21,469 nucleotides of DNA, taken from Leucobacter sp. Lineage in GTDB: Bacteria > Actinomycetota > Actinomycetes > Actinomycetales > Microbacteriaceae. Position 1 is the stretch's first letter. Each line of letters starts with the position of its first letter. The notes beneath the pieces were generated by a model that made no database searches, was not told the DNA's origin, and saw only the letters and a list, made by a program, of their open reading frames with translations. The DNA is taken from positions 1-21,469 of the forward strand of contig JAPSIU010000012.1 of NCBI GenBank assembly GCA_031178565.1. The letters run 5' to 3'. Below, piece by piece: positions 14,778 to 21,066 of this stretch. A program made the position numbers and the translations under genes.

Positions 14778-15008
14778 AGAAGCGTCCGAACACGAGATTC
14801 GCGCAGGAATTTCGAACAATTCGCGCAGACTTCTCGCACTGGGCGCTCAATCTCGGTTCCCCCGGTCACTGCGGTCCGCTTTCTTTCTAATCTCGGAATT
14901 CAGTCCTAGACGAGTGGCGAGGCATATGCGCCTGCCTCCGAGGACCGGCGTCGCGAGCGGCAGGCTCGCGAAGCAGACCGAGAATCGTTGAATGTAGGGG
15001 GATCACGC
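14778..15008 (+). promoter_or_regulatory. Regulatory leader of the secreted-protein gene
   Basis: No gene is evident in these 231 bases. They hold two copies of ATTCGCGCAG (14797-14806 and 14819-14828) exactly 22 bp apart, two copies of AATCTCGG (14849-14856 and 14889-14896), the palindrome GCATATGC (14922-14929), a 7-bp hairpin CGCGAGC/GCTCGCG (14952-14970) and the ribosome site AGGGGG (14996-15001). Direct repeats two helical turns apart fit AraC-type binding. I cannot place the promoter reliably. Confidence 0.45.
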
Positions 15009-15650
15009 ATGACTGAGGATTTCAAGAAGAAGAATCTTTCGCGCCGCACGATGGTCAAGGGCGCCGCCTGGTCGGTTCCGGTGCTCGCGACCGCAGTTGC
15101 GGTGCCGACCGTGTCGGCGACGACCGCGCCGACCTGGAACGGCAGCGTCACCGGCTTCTGCTCCGGCGACTACGACCTCAGCGTCCTCACGGGCATCGTG
15201 GGCAGCGGTCTCGTGGGCGTCGCGCAGACCGCTCTCGGCGTGCTCGGGCTCGAGCCGAACGCGAGCCGCGGCTTCATCATCACGGCGACCCAGGGCGACA
15301 TTCCCGCGGGCACCGTCTACCGTCTGCAGGGGCCCTCGGGACTCATCGACCTGGGCATCCTCCAGGGGATCATCGGCGCGAACGTCGCCGGCATCGTCGA
15401 CGTGAACAACGGCGCGTACGACATCACCCTGAACCAGGCGATCACCCAGGGCAACAGCGTCACGATCGACCTCTTCGGCGCGCTGCTCGATGTCGGGGTG
15501 GCCTCGGAGTTCACCCTGACCCAGCAGACGGCCGACGCGAACGCCGGCGACAACTCGGGCTCGGTCAGCTCGCTCGCCGCCGTGGCCGTCAACCTGGGCT
15601 CGCTCAATCCTTTGCTCAGCGGCTCGCTCGCAGTGCAGCTCTGCGCCTAA
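15009..15650 (+). CDS. Small secreted protein with Tat-type signal and two cysteines
   Basis: A 213-aa exported protein of unknown function. SRRTMVKG (residues 11-18) fits a twin-arginine motif, followed by the hydrophobic stretch AAWSVPVLATAVAVP; cleavage is likely after AVPTVSA (about residue 37). The mature part (~176 aa) is rich in Gly, Ala, Leu, Ile and Asn with few charges, suggesting a beta-rich surface or matrix protein. It contains only two cysteines, Cys51 near the mature N-terminus and Cys212, the penultimate residue, which could link the two ends by a disulfide. ATG 15009 has AGGGGG with a 7-nt spacer, better than the in-frame TTG 14988. A MauE-thioredoxin gene follows 17 nt later. 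No enzyme motif or cell-wall sorting signal is seen. Confidence 0.85.
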   Translation: MTEDFKKKNLSRRTMVKGAAWSVPVLATAVAVPTVSATTAPTWNGSVTGFCSGDYDLSVLTGIVGSGLVGVAQTALGVLGLEPNASRGFIITATQGDIPAGTVYRLQGPSGLIDLGILQGIIGANVAGIVDVNNGAYDITLNQAITQGNSVTIDLFGALLDVGVASEFTLTQQTADANAGDNSGSVSSLAAVAVNLGSLNPLLSGSLAVQLCA

Positions 15651-15654
15651 GGGG

Positions 15655-15667
15655 TATCCTTACCTCC
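15655..15667 (+). promoter_or_regulatory. -10-like TATCCT, predicted leaderless start of the MauE-thioredoxin gene
   Basis: TATCCT (15655-15660) is 7 nt before ATG 15668, 5 nt after the upstream stop codon. It suggests that the redox gene can be transcribed on its own although it is only 17 nt from the secreted-protein gene. CCTCC precedes the ATG, so there is no Shine-Dalgarno sequence. Confidence 0.5.
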
Positions 15668-16693
15668 ATGCCAACGAGCCCCGTCGAATTCGCTCTCGCG
15701 TTTTCGACGGGGCTCGTCGCATTCGCGCTGGCACTCTCCGGGGCGATGAAGGTCGGCCGCATCGCGGCGACGCTCGAGTCGATGGAGGCGCTGCGCGTCC
15801 CGCGCGGGCTGCGCGTCCGCCGGGTCGCGGTGCTGTTGCCGGTGTGGGAGCTGGTGCTGGCCCTGGGGCTGCTGTTCGGGCCGGGACCCGTCCGGACCGC
15901 GGCAGCCGCAGCCTCCCTCGTCACCCTGGCGGTGTTCACCGTGTTCCTGCTCGGCGTCCTGCGGCGAGGCGAGGACGTCGACTGCGGCTGCTTCGGGCCG
16001 CTGGCCGCGAGCGACCGGGTCACCGTCTGGTCCGTTGTGCGCAACGCAGCGCTCATCGTGGCGTCCGCGGCGGTGCTGGTCCTGCCGTCGCCGCCCGGCT
16101 CCTCGTTCGTGCTCGATCTGGTCGCGCTGGAGGCACCGCAGCGCGAGCGACTCCTCCTCGCCTGGGCTCTGACTGCCGTCGGGGTCCTGTTCCTCGAGGT
16201 GCTCCTCATGCGGCGTCGCGCGGCTGCGCCGACGGGTCCCTCCGGCTTCGGATCCGAGGATCTCGAGGGGGACCGCGTTGCGTCGCCCGGTGACCAGATT
16301 CCCGGTGCCGAGGTCGTCGACGCCGACGGGCTGACCTCCTCCCTGCGCACCCTGGGACGCGGAACGCCCATCATGCTCGTGTTCCTCTCCGTCGAGTGCG
16401 GACGCTGCGCGCCGGTCGCCGAGCGGCTCTCGGAGTGGCAGGCCGAGCTCGATCCCGTGCTGATCCGGGTGGTCACGTCCTCTCGGCCCGAGCTGCTGCG
16501 GGAGCGGATGCCGCAGGCCCTGCCGCTTGCGGTCTTCGGCGCCAGGGCGTCCCGGCGGGCGCTCGGGGTGCAGCGCGGCCCGGCGGCCGTGCTGCTGGGC
16601 GGATCCCAGCATCCGGTCATCGCTTCCCCCGTCGTCTACGGCCTCGACGAGATCGAGGCGCTGCTGCGGGGGATTCGGGAGGCCCGGCGATAA
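15668..16693 (+). CDS. MauE-domain membrane protein fused to a thioredoxin-like domain
   Basis: A 341-aa membrane redox protein. Residues ~8-180 form a MauE/DoxX-like four-plus-helix bundle with the characteristic DCGCFG motif (Cys106, Cys108). After a polar linker (about 185-210) comes a thioredoxin-like domain: GDQIPGAEVVDADG, then PIMLVFLSVECGRCAPVAE with a CGRC redox pair (Cys244, Cys247). MauE was first known from methylamine dehydrogenase maturation and is thought to help form disulfides or pass electrons to exported thioredoxin-like proteins. No methylamine dehydrogenase genes are here, so a general or dedicated disulfide role is more likely. The adjacent two-cysteine secreted protein is an obvious candidate client, by inference only. 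It ends 6 nt from the convergent acyltransferase-like gene. Confidence 0.87.
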   Translation: MPTSPVEFALAFSTGLVAFALALSGAMKVGRIAATLESMEALRVPRGLRVRRVAVLLPVWELVLALGLLFGPGPVRTAAAAASLVTLAVFTVFLLGVLRRGEDVDCGCFGPLAASDRVTVWSVVRNAALIVASAAVLVLPSPPGSSFVLDLVALEAPQRERLLLAWALTAVGVLFLEVLLMRRRAAAPTGPSGFGSEDLEGDRVASPGDQIPGAEVVDADGLTSSLRTLGRGTPIMLVFLSVECGRCAPVAERLSEWQAELDPVLIRVVTSSRPELLRERMPQALPLAVFGARASRRALGVQRGPAAVLLGGSQHPVIASPVVYGLDEIEALLRGIREARR

Positions 16694-16699
16694 CCGGTC

Positions 16700-17845
16700 T
16701 CAGCGGGGGGTCTGCATGCGTCGCTCGTCGGTAGCCCGGCCCGACCGCATCGCACTCCAACGGTGTCGACCCGTGATGATCCCGAAGATTCGCTCGAGTG
16801 GCCCCGTGCCGACGAACCGCCACCAGACGGCGGCGAAGGCCCAGCACACTACGACGAGGCCGAGCTGGACGAGGTACCCGCGTGGCGGTGACAGCCAGAC
16901 GAGCGTCTCGGGGGACTGGGAGAGTCGAAGCGCGGTGAGCCACATCAGGATCCCGACGTGGAACACGTACACGCTGAGAGCCAGACGCCCCTGTACGGCG
17001 GCGGGCTCGAATAGACGGCGCGATGCCGCGGCCACCCGAGACGGGGCGAGGTCGGTCAGCAGGACGATGCCCGCGAATGCTGCAAGTGCGAGCGGAAGCT
17101 CCCGCAGGACCTCGACGTAGCCGCCGCGGATCTCAGTTCCCGGAAGGTCGAGCATCTGCCAGAGCATCGGCGGCACGACCGCCACCGATGATGTGATGAG
17201 GAGCACGAGCATCGGTCCGCGTCGGCTGAGAACGGTGCGGCCGATCGCGGTCCCTATCAGCACGAGCGGGAGGAGGGAGAGTGCCTGATATCCCGTGCCG
17301 AGGGCGATCCAGTCCAGCAGGGTCGTCCCGAACGTCCTCGGGGCGATGAGGGCTGGTGCCTCCGACGCGATCCCGCGCAGCCAGGTGACGATGCCCGGGC
17401 CGAGCACTGTCAGCGCGCCCGCCCAGATGAGGAGGGTGCGGGCGCTCGCGAACACTACGGGAAGTGCCAGCAGCATGGTGATGCCGAGATAGTCGAGCAC
17501 GACGTTCACCCCTGACGGGGCGGCCTCGAGGAGCAGGCCCAGAGCGATCAGCAGCCCGGCTTTCACCGCGGTCTGCAGTCGGAAGCGCCGCCGCTCGTCG
17601 CCCGCCGCCGACTGCCGCGGCCCGGAGATCGCGAATGTCACGCCGATGATGAGCGCGAAGAGGGGCGCCGCGACATCGTTGAGAAGTCCCTCCGCCTTCG
17701 CCAGGAACCCGGGCATGGGTTGCACGAAGACGGTCGTGTGCGCGATGACCATGGCGAAGATCGCGAAGCCGCGGGCCGCATCGATGCCGAAGAGGCGGAG
17801 TCGTGCGCGGGAACCGACGGTGTCGTGCGCGGTCGCGAAGGACAT
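16700..17845 (-). CDS. Membrane acyltransferase-like protein (DUF1624/DUF418, HGSNAT-type)
   Basis: A 381-aa polytopic membrane protein with about ten helices. It opens with RLFGIDAARGFAIFAMVIAH, the N-terminal signature of heparan-alpha-glucosaminide N-acetyltransferase-like (DUF1624) and DUF418 proteins. It continues with LNDVAAPLFALIIGVTFAIS and LDYLGITMLLALPVVF, and ends with a DUF418-like GPLERIFGIITGRHR. Such proteins probably transfer acyl groups from cytoplasmic CoA donors to extracytoplasmic glycans; the acceptor here may be the surface polymer of this locus. The start ATG 17845 follows TATCCT by 7 nt on the minus strand; GGAGG is only 2-3 nt away, too close for normal use. It is 28 nt downstream of lepB, same direction. 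Confidence 0.82.
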   Translation of the reverse strand: MSFATAHDTVGSRARLRLFGIDAARGFAIFAMVIAHTTVFVQPMPGFLAKAEGLLNDVAAPLFALIIGVTFAISGPRQSAAGDERRRFRLQTAVKAGLLIALGLLLEAAPSGVNVVLDYLGITMLLALPVVFASARTLLIWAGALTVLGPGIVTWLRGIASEAPALIAPRTFGTTLLDWIALGTGYQALSLLPLVLIGTAIGRTVLSRRGPMLVLLITSSVAVVPPMLWQMLDLPGTEIRGGYVEVLRELPLALAAFAGIVLLTDLAPSRVAAASRRLFEPAAVQGRLALSVYVFHVGILMWLTALRLSQSPETLVWLSPPRGYLVQLGLVVVCWAFAAVWWRFVGTGPLERIFGIITGRHRWSAMRSGRATDERRMQTPR

Positions 17846-17858
17846 GCCCTCCAGGATA
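17846..17858 (-). promoter_or_regulatory. -10-like TATCCT, predicted leaderless start of the acyltransferase-like gene
   Basis: On the minus strand TATCCT (17853-17858) is followed by 7 nt (GGAGGGC) and ATG. The spacing is identical to that at 15655-15668. No clear -35 box is visible. Confidence 0.48.
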
Positions 17859-17873
17859 GTCGGCGATCGGTCC

Positions 17874-18602
17874 TCACCTGACGCCTCCGGCGCGGCTGAT
17901 GGGCCACACGCCCACGAGCGCCTCGCCGAGCACATCGTCGACGCGCACCCAGCGCACGCAGCCGTCGGCGGCATCGGCGCTGCCGCGGCACGGCGCGATG
18001 CCGTCTCCGCTCGCACTGCGATGATCGCCCATGACGAGCAGCTTGCCCCCGGGAATAGTGACGGGAGGGAAGCATCGTGCCGACCTCGGTGTCGTCGAGC
18101 AGTCCAAGGAGCCCGGTTCGAACGGCAGGTCCTCGAAGACGTAGGGCTCCTCGAGCGGTTGGCCGTCGATGGTGAGGCGGCCATCCGCGCTGCAGCACTT
18201 CACTGTCTGGCCCGGGGCGCCGATCACGCGCTTGACGAGCAGGTGGTCGGTGGTCGGCCCGATCCCGATCAGGTCGCCCAGCACCCACTTCGCGCCGTGC
18301 TTCACCCAGTCGAGGAAGGAACTCGGCGGGGGTGTGCCGCCGCCGGGCCAGAGGTCCTCCCTCGTGTGGAAGATGACGACGTCGCCGGCGTCGGGGACTC
18401 CGTCGTCCCCGGGCAAGGAATACGCGAGGCGATTCATGAGGAGCCGGTCGTCGACCTCGAGCGTGCGCTCCATCGACCCCGACGGCACCACGAACATCTT
18501 GACGACGAACGCCTGGGTCAGCCCGAGGATCAGGAGCGCGGCGAGGAAGTGCGTGAGGGGGTGCCCGAGCACTCGGCGCGTGCGGGTGCGTTCCTCGGAC
18601 AT
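17874..18602 (-). CDS. lepB: Type I signal peptidase
   Basis: A 242-aa membrane-anchored serine protease that removes signal peptides from Sec and Tat exports. One N-terminal helix (about 15-38) is followed by box B VPSGSMERTL with catalytic Ser43, and box D HLLVKRVIGAPGQ with catalytic Lys124. Box E reads GDHRSASGDG instead of GDNRxxSxDSR; the His and Gly variants occur near the active-site wall, so activity is still expected. There are six cysteines in the external domain. ATG 18602 is the likely start; GTG 18608 is an alternative, and the ribosome site is weak. AGGATA at 18665-18670 is TATCCT on this strand, a possible -10 box. It may be a locus-specific peptidase, since it sits within the accessory cluster next to the Tat-signal protein. 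Confidence 0.92.
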   Translation of the reverse strand: MSEERTRTRRVLGHPLTHFLAALLILGLTQAFVVKMFVVPSGSMERTLEVDDRLLMNRLAYSLPGDDGVPDAGDVVIFHTREDLWPGGGTPPPSSFLDWVKHGAKWVLGDLIGIGPTTDHLLVKRVIGAPGQTVKCCSADGRLTIDGQPLEEPYVFEDLPFEPGSLDCSTTPRSARCFPPVTIPGGKLLVMGDHRSASGDGIAPCRGSADAADGCVRWVRVDDVLGEALVGVWPISRAGGVR

Positions 18603-18710
18603 GTGCACCAGTTTCTCATGATGCCGGCGCTTCCTCGCGGCTTCGATACCCGAACGCACATGACAGGATAGATGCAGTAACGAAATTCGATCCCTGCGAG
18701 GAGCGCCTTG

Positions 18711-19817
18711 GTGCCGGTGGATACGTCCGAGGAACGGACCGAGCTCGAGAGCCGCGTGCAGGCGTTCGGGACGAGCGTGCGGGTGCGCACGCCGTGCGCT
18801 CCGGGAACGCCCGAACTCTTCGACGAACTGCTGAGCGCTTGGCGGGACTCGGGCGTCCCGAACGCGCGCACGGAATCCGAACCCGATGAGACGCCGCTCG
18901 TCGAGGTTCCGCAGCTCAGTCGGGGATCCCTCGAATTCCTGGCCTACCGGTTCAGCGTGCACGTCACCACCGCTGCGCTCGAGTACCACCGGGGGCGGCA
19001 GCTCATGTTCCACGCGGGCGGGATCGCGCGCTCCGACGGCGCAGTGGTCGCAATCGTCGGTCCCTCCGGGAGGGGGAAGACGACCACGATTCGGGAGCTC
19101 GCGCGCGAGTACGGTTACGTGAGTGACGAGACGATCGCCATCACGGGCCAGGGCGAGGTCTGGCCGTACCGCAAGCCGCTCTCGGTGATCACCGAGGGAC
19201 ACCAGGACAAGGTGCAGATCCCGCCCTCGGACCTGCACCTACAGCCGCTGCCGGATGGCGTATTGCGCATTGCCGGGCTCGTGCTGCTCGACCGCGCCGC
19301 CGAGGAGATACGCACCTCGCAAGTCGAGTCGGTCTCCCTCGCGGAAGGTCTGGTCGAACTCGTGCAGCAGACCAGTTACCTGGTCGAGCTGCCCCACCCG
19401 CTGCGCAGGATCGCCGAGATCGCCACGGCCACCGGCGGCGTGCGACGCCTGCTCGCGGCGGCTCCCGAGAGCATCTCCGCGGTCGCCGATTCGCTGTTCG
19501 AACCGAGCCAGTGCGAGCCCTGGCAGCAGGTGATGCCGAGCGTCGTCCCAGCGCTCCCGTACCGGGTGAGCGATGATGTAGTCGACGCTGTCGAGTGCAC
19601 GGACGGCACGGTCGTCATGACACGGGACCGGCAGGTGCGACTGCTGCAGGGGGTGGGGTCGCTGATCTGGTCGTCCCTGTGCGAGGGGGACGATTGGGAT
19701 GCGCTCGAACTGCGCGCGCACGCTCTCCTCGGGCCTCCGCCGGCGGGAACGGCGATCGAAGCGATCACAGCAGCCTGCGATGAGCTCACGGACACCGGCA
19801 TCATCGTCGCCCGATAG
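18711..19817 (+). CDS. HPr-kinase-like ATPase with C-terminal PqqD-like domain
   Basis: A 368-aa cytoplasmic protein of unknown substrate. The central part (about 70-270) resembles HprK-related kinases: LMFHAGGIARSDGAVVAIVG leads to the P-loop GPSGRGKTT (117-125), then YVSDET (136-141), whose acidic pair matches the Asp/Glu after the P-loop in HPr kinase, and IAGLVLLDR (187-195) as the following strand. Residues ~284-368 (YRVSDDVVDAV ... RLLQGVGSLIW ... LTDTGIIV) read as a PqqD-like domain, which in RiPP systems binds a peptide leader. GTG 18711 is chosen over TTG 18708 because GAGGAG (18698-18703) is then 7 nt away. No PTS genes are near, so HPr is an unlikely target. The nucleotidyltransferase gene follows at 121 nt. 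Confidence 0.8.
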   Translation: MPVDTSEERTELESRVQAFGTSVRVRTPCAPGTPELFDELLSAWRDSGVPNARTESEPDETPLVEVPQLSRGSLEFLAYRFSVHVTTAALEYHRGRQLMFHAGGIARSDGAVVAIVGPSGRGKTTTIRELAREYGYVSDETIAITGQGEVWPYRKPLSVITEGHQDKVQIPPSDLHLQPLPDGVLRIAGLVLLDRAAEEIRTSQVESVSLAEGLVELVQQTSYLVELPHPLRRIAEIATATGGVRRLLAAAPESISAVADSLFEPSQCEPWQQVMPSVVPALPYRVSDDVVDAVECTDGTVVMTRDRQVRLLQGVGSLIWSSLCEGDDWDALELRAHALLGPPPAGTAIEAITAACDELTDTGIIVAR

Positions 19818-19872
19818 CGGTCCATCGCCGGGGGCGGATGTGAGAAGACCGTGTCGCCTCTGTGAAGTGCGG

Positions 19873-19878
19873 TACCTT
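19873..19878 (+). promoter_or_regulatory. Possible -10 box TACCTT before the nucleotidyltransferase gene
   Basis: TACCTT lies in the 121-bp gap between the HprK-like and nucleotidyltransferase genes and would give a leader of about 55 nt with the AAGGGG ribosome site. No convincing -35 box accompanies it. Confidence 0.25.
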
Positions 19879-19938
19879 AGAACCGGAAACATCGATGTCG
19901 GATGACAGGCGGTGCCTGTGATCGAAGGGGCGACACGG

Positions 19939-21057
19939 ATGACGAGCTGGGTGGCGATTGCCTACGGAGCGCTCGATCTTCGCGGCTGGCATGAGAATCA
20001 GTCCGAGGTGGAGTTGATGCTCCTCTCGACGCTTCCCTCTGAACCGATGGGTCTCGCGGGATCTCCGGCTTCCCTGTGGCGACGCCTACTCGAGGGCCCG
20101 GTCAGCGACGCCGAGCTCGCCGCGGACGAGCGGGACCTGGTCAGAGAGTTCGCCGCCACGGGCATCGCGAGCGATGACCCGAACCACTCGGCGAGGATTC
20201 GACGACTCAGTGAGCCCTGGCTCAGCTCGCCGCTGCATGAGATGGTGTACGCGCTCATCGCCAGTGTCGCGCGTGACCACGCGATAGAGACCGTGTTCAT
20301 CAAGGGTCCCGTATTGTGCATGCAGGGGCTGAGGTCGCGCGAGCACTCCGGCGACGTCGACGTATGGGTGGAACCCACCCGTGTCACAGACTTGATCCGG
20401 CTCATGGAGCCGTGGGGATGGCGTGATTCGCACGACCTGTGGGAGCGGTACGGTCTGGGTCACTCCGTGACGATCCGACCCGATGAGTGGGGCTGCGAAG
20501 TCGATATCCACCGCCGCATGACGGGTTGCGCGATGGACGATGGTCAGGCGTTCGACGAGCTGAAGCATCACGTCGACCCTCAGGAGTTCGCGGGGGTGGC
20601 CGCGATGGTGCCGAATATGGCGGCTCACTCGGTGGTGGCGGGTCTGCACGCCTTGCGGCCCGAGGCCGGGCTTGACCCGGTTCCCGGATCCAGCCGTGCG
20701 GTCGTCCGCATGCTGCGCCGCGGGGGAGTGCCCGCGCTGCAGTTCGCGCAGGATATCCGGGCGGTGGCTGCGCTGCGCGCCGAGATCGCGGCCGTGTTTC
20801 CCGGCCGAGAGCAGGTGGACTACGAACCGCCCCTGAACTGGGAGTGGAACGGGGCGCAGAGCCGAGCAGAGGTGTATCTCGAGGCGGCGAAACTGCTGCG
20901 CTGGTGGCAGCGGCCGGCGTTTCTGCTGTGGTCGCTCTGGCCCTCGCCCGAGTTCACCGAGGCTTCCGAACGGTTCAGCGGGGTACGCAGCAGGAATGCG
21001 GTCTCGGCTCGACTGCGGAGGCTCGCGAGAGCGCTCAAGGCGCTTCACTCCAGATAG
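19939..21057 (+). CDS. Nucleotidyltransferase family protein (NTP_transf_5-like)
   Basis: A 372-aa cytoplasmic protein. The catalytic core has FIKGPVL (Lys122), then SGDVDVWVEP with the metal-binding pair Asp139/Asp141, and CEVDIHRR with a third acidic residue, Asp189. This matches the minimal nucleotidyltransferase fold of the NTP_transf_5 family, found with HprK-related and PqqD-like genes in other bacteria. The first ~78 residues include PMGLAGSPASLWRRLLEGPV and LVREFAATGIASDD, which look like a degenerate PqqD-like segment, but that reading is tentative. ATG 19939 has AAGGGG (19925-19930) at 8 nt, better than GTG 19912. Substrate unknown. Its stop codon lies inside the -10-like box of the next gene. 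Confidence 0.82.
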   Translation: MTSWVAIAYGALDLRGWHENQSEVELMLLSTLPSEPMGLAGSPASLWRRLLEGPVSDAELAADERDLVREFAATGIASDDPNHSARIRRLSEPWLSSPLHEMVYALIASVARDHAIETVFIKGPVLCMQGLRSREHSGDVDVWVEPTRVTDLIRLMEPWGWRDSHDLWERYGLGHSVTIRPDEWGCEVDIHRRMTGCAMDDGQAFDELKHHVDPQEFAGVAAMVPNMAAHSVVAGLHALRPEAGLDPVPGSSRAVVRMLRRGGVPALQFAQDIRAVAALRAEIAAVFPGREQVDYEPPLNWEWNGAQSRAEVYLEAAKLLRWWQRPAFLLWSLWPSPEFTEASERFSGVRSRNAVSARLRRLARALKALHSR

Positions 21058-21066
21058 CATGGCGTA
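21055..21066 (+). promoter_or_regulatory. -10-like TAGCAT overlapping the upstream stop codon
   Basis: TAGCAT (21055-21060) begins with the TAG stop of the nucleotidyltransferase gene and is 6 nt before ATG 21067. A leaderless transcript is predicted. No clear -35 box. Confidence 0.42.

Noticed and set aside
15009..15650. Chaplin, hydrophobin-like or LPXTG wall protein
   Set aside because: Too long for a chaplin, only two cysteines, and no C-terminal sorting signal or hydrophobic anchor with a basic tail.
15668..16693. Methylamine utilisation gene
   Set aside because: The MauE domain is present, but no methylamine dehydrogenase subunits or other mau genes are near, and the protein is fused to a thioredoxin domain.
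18711..19817. True HPr kinase/phosphorylase of the PTS system
   Set aside because: No PTS genes nearby, length and C-terminal domain differ, and the long signature region of bacterial HPrK between P-loop and C-terminus is not recognisable.
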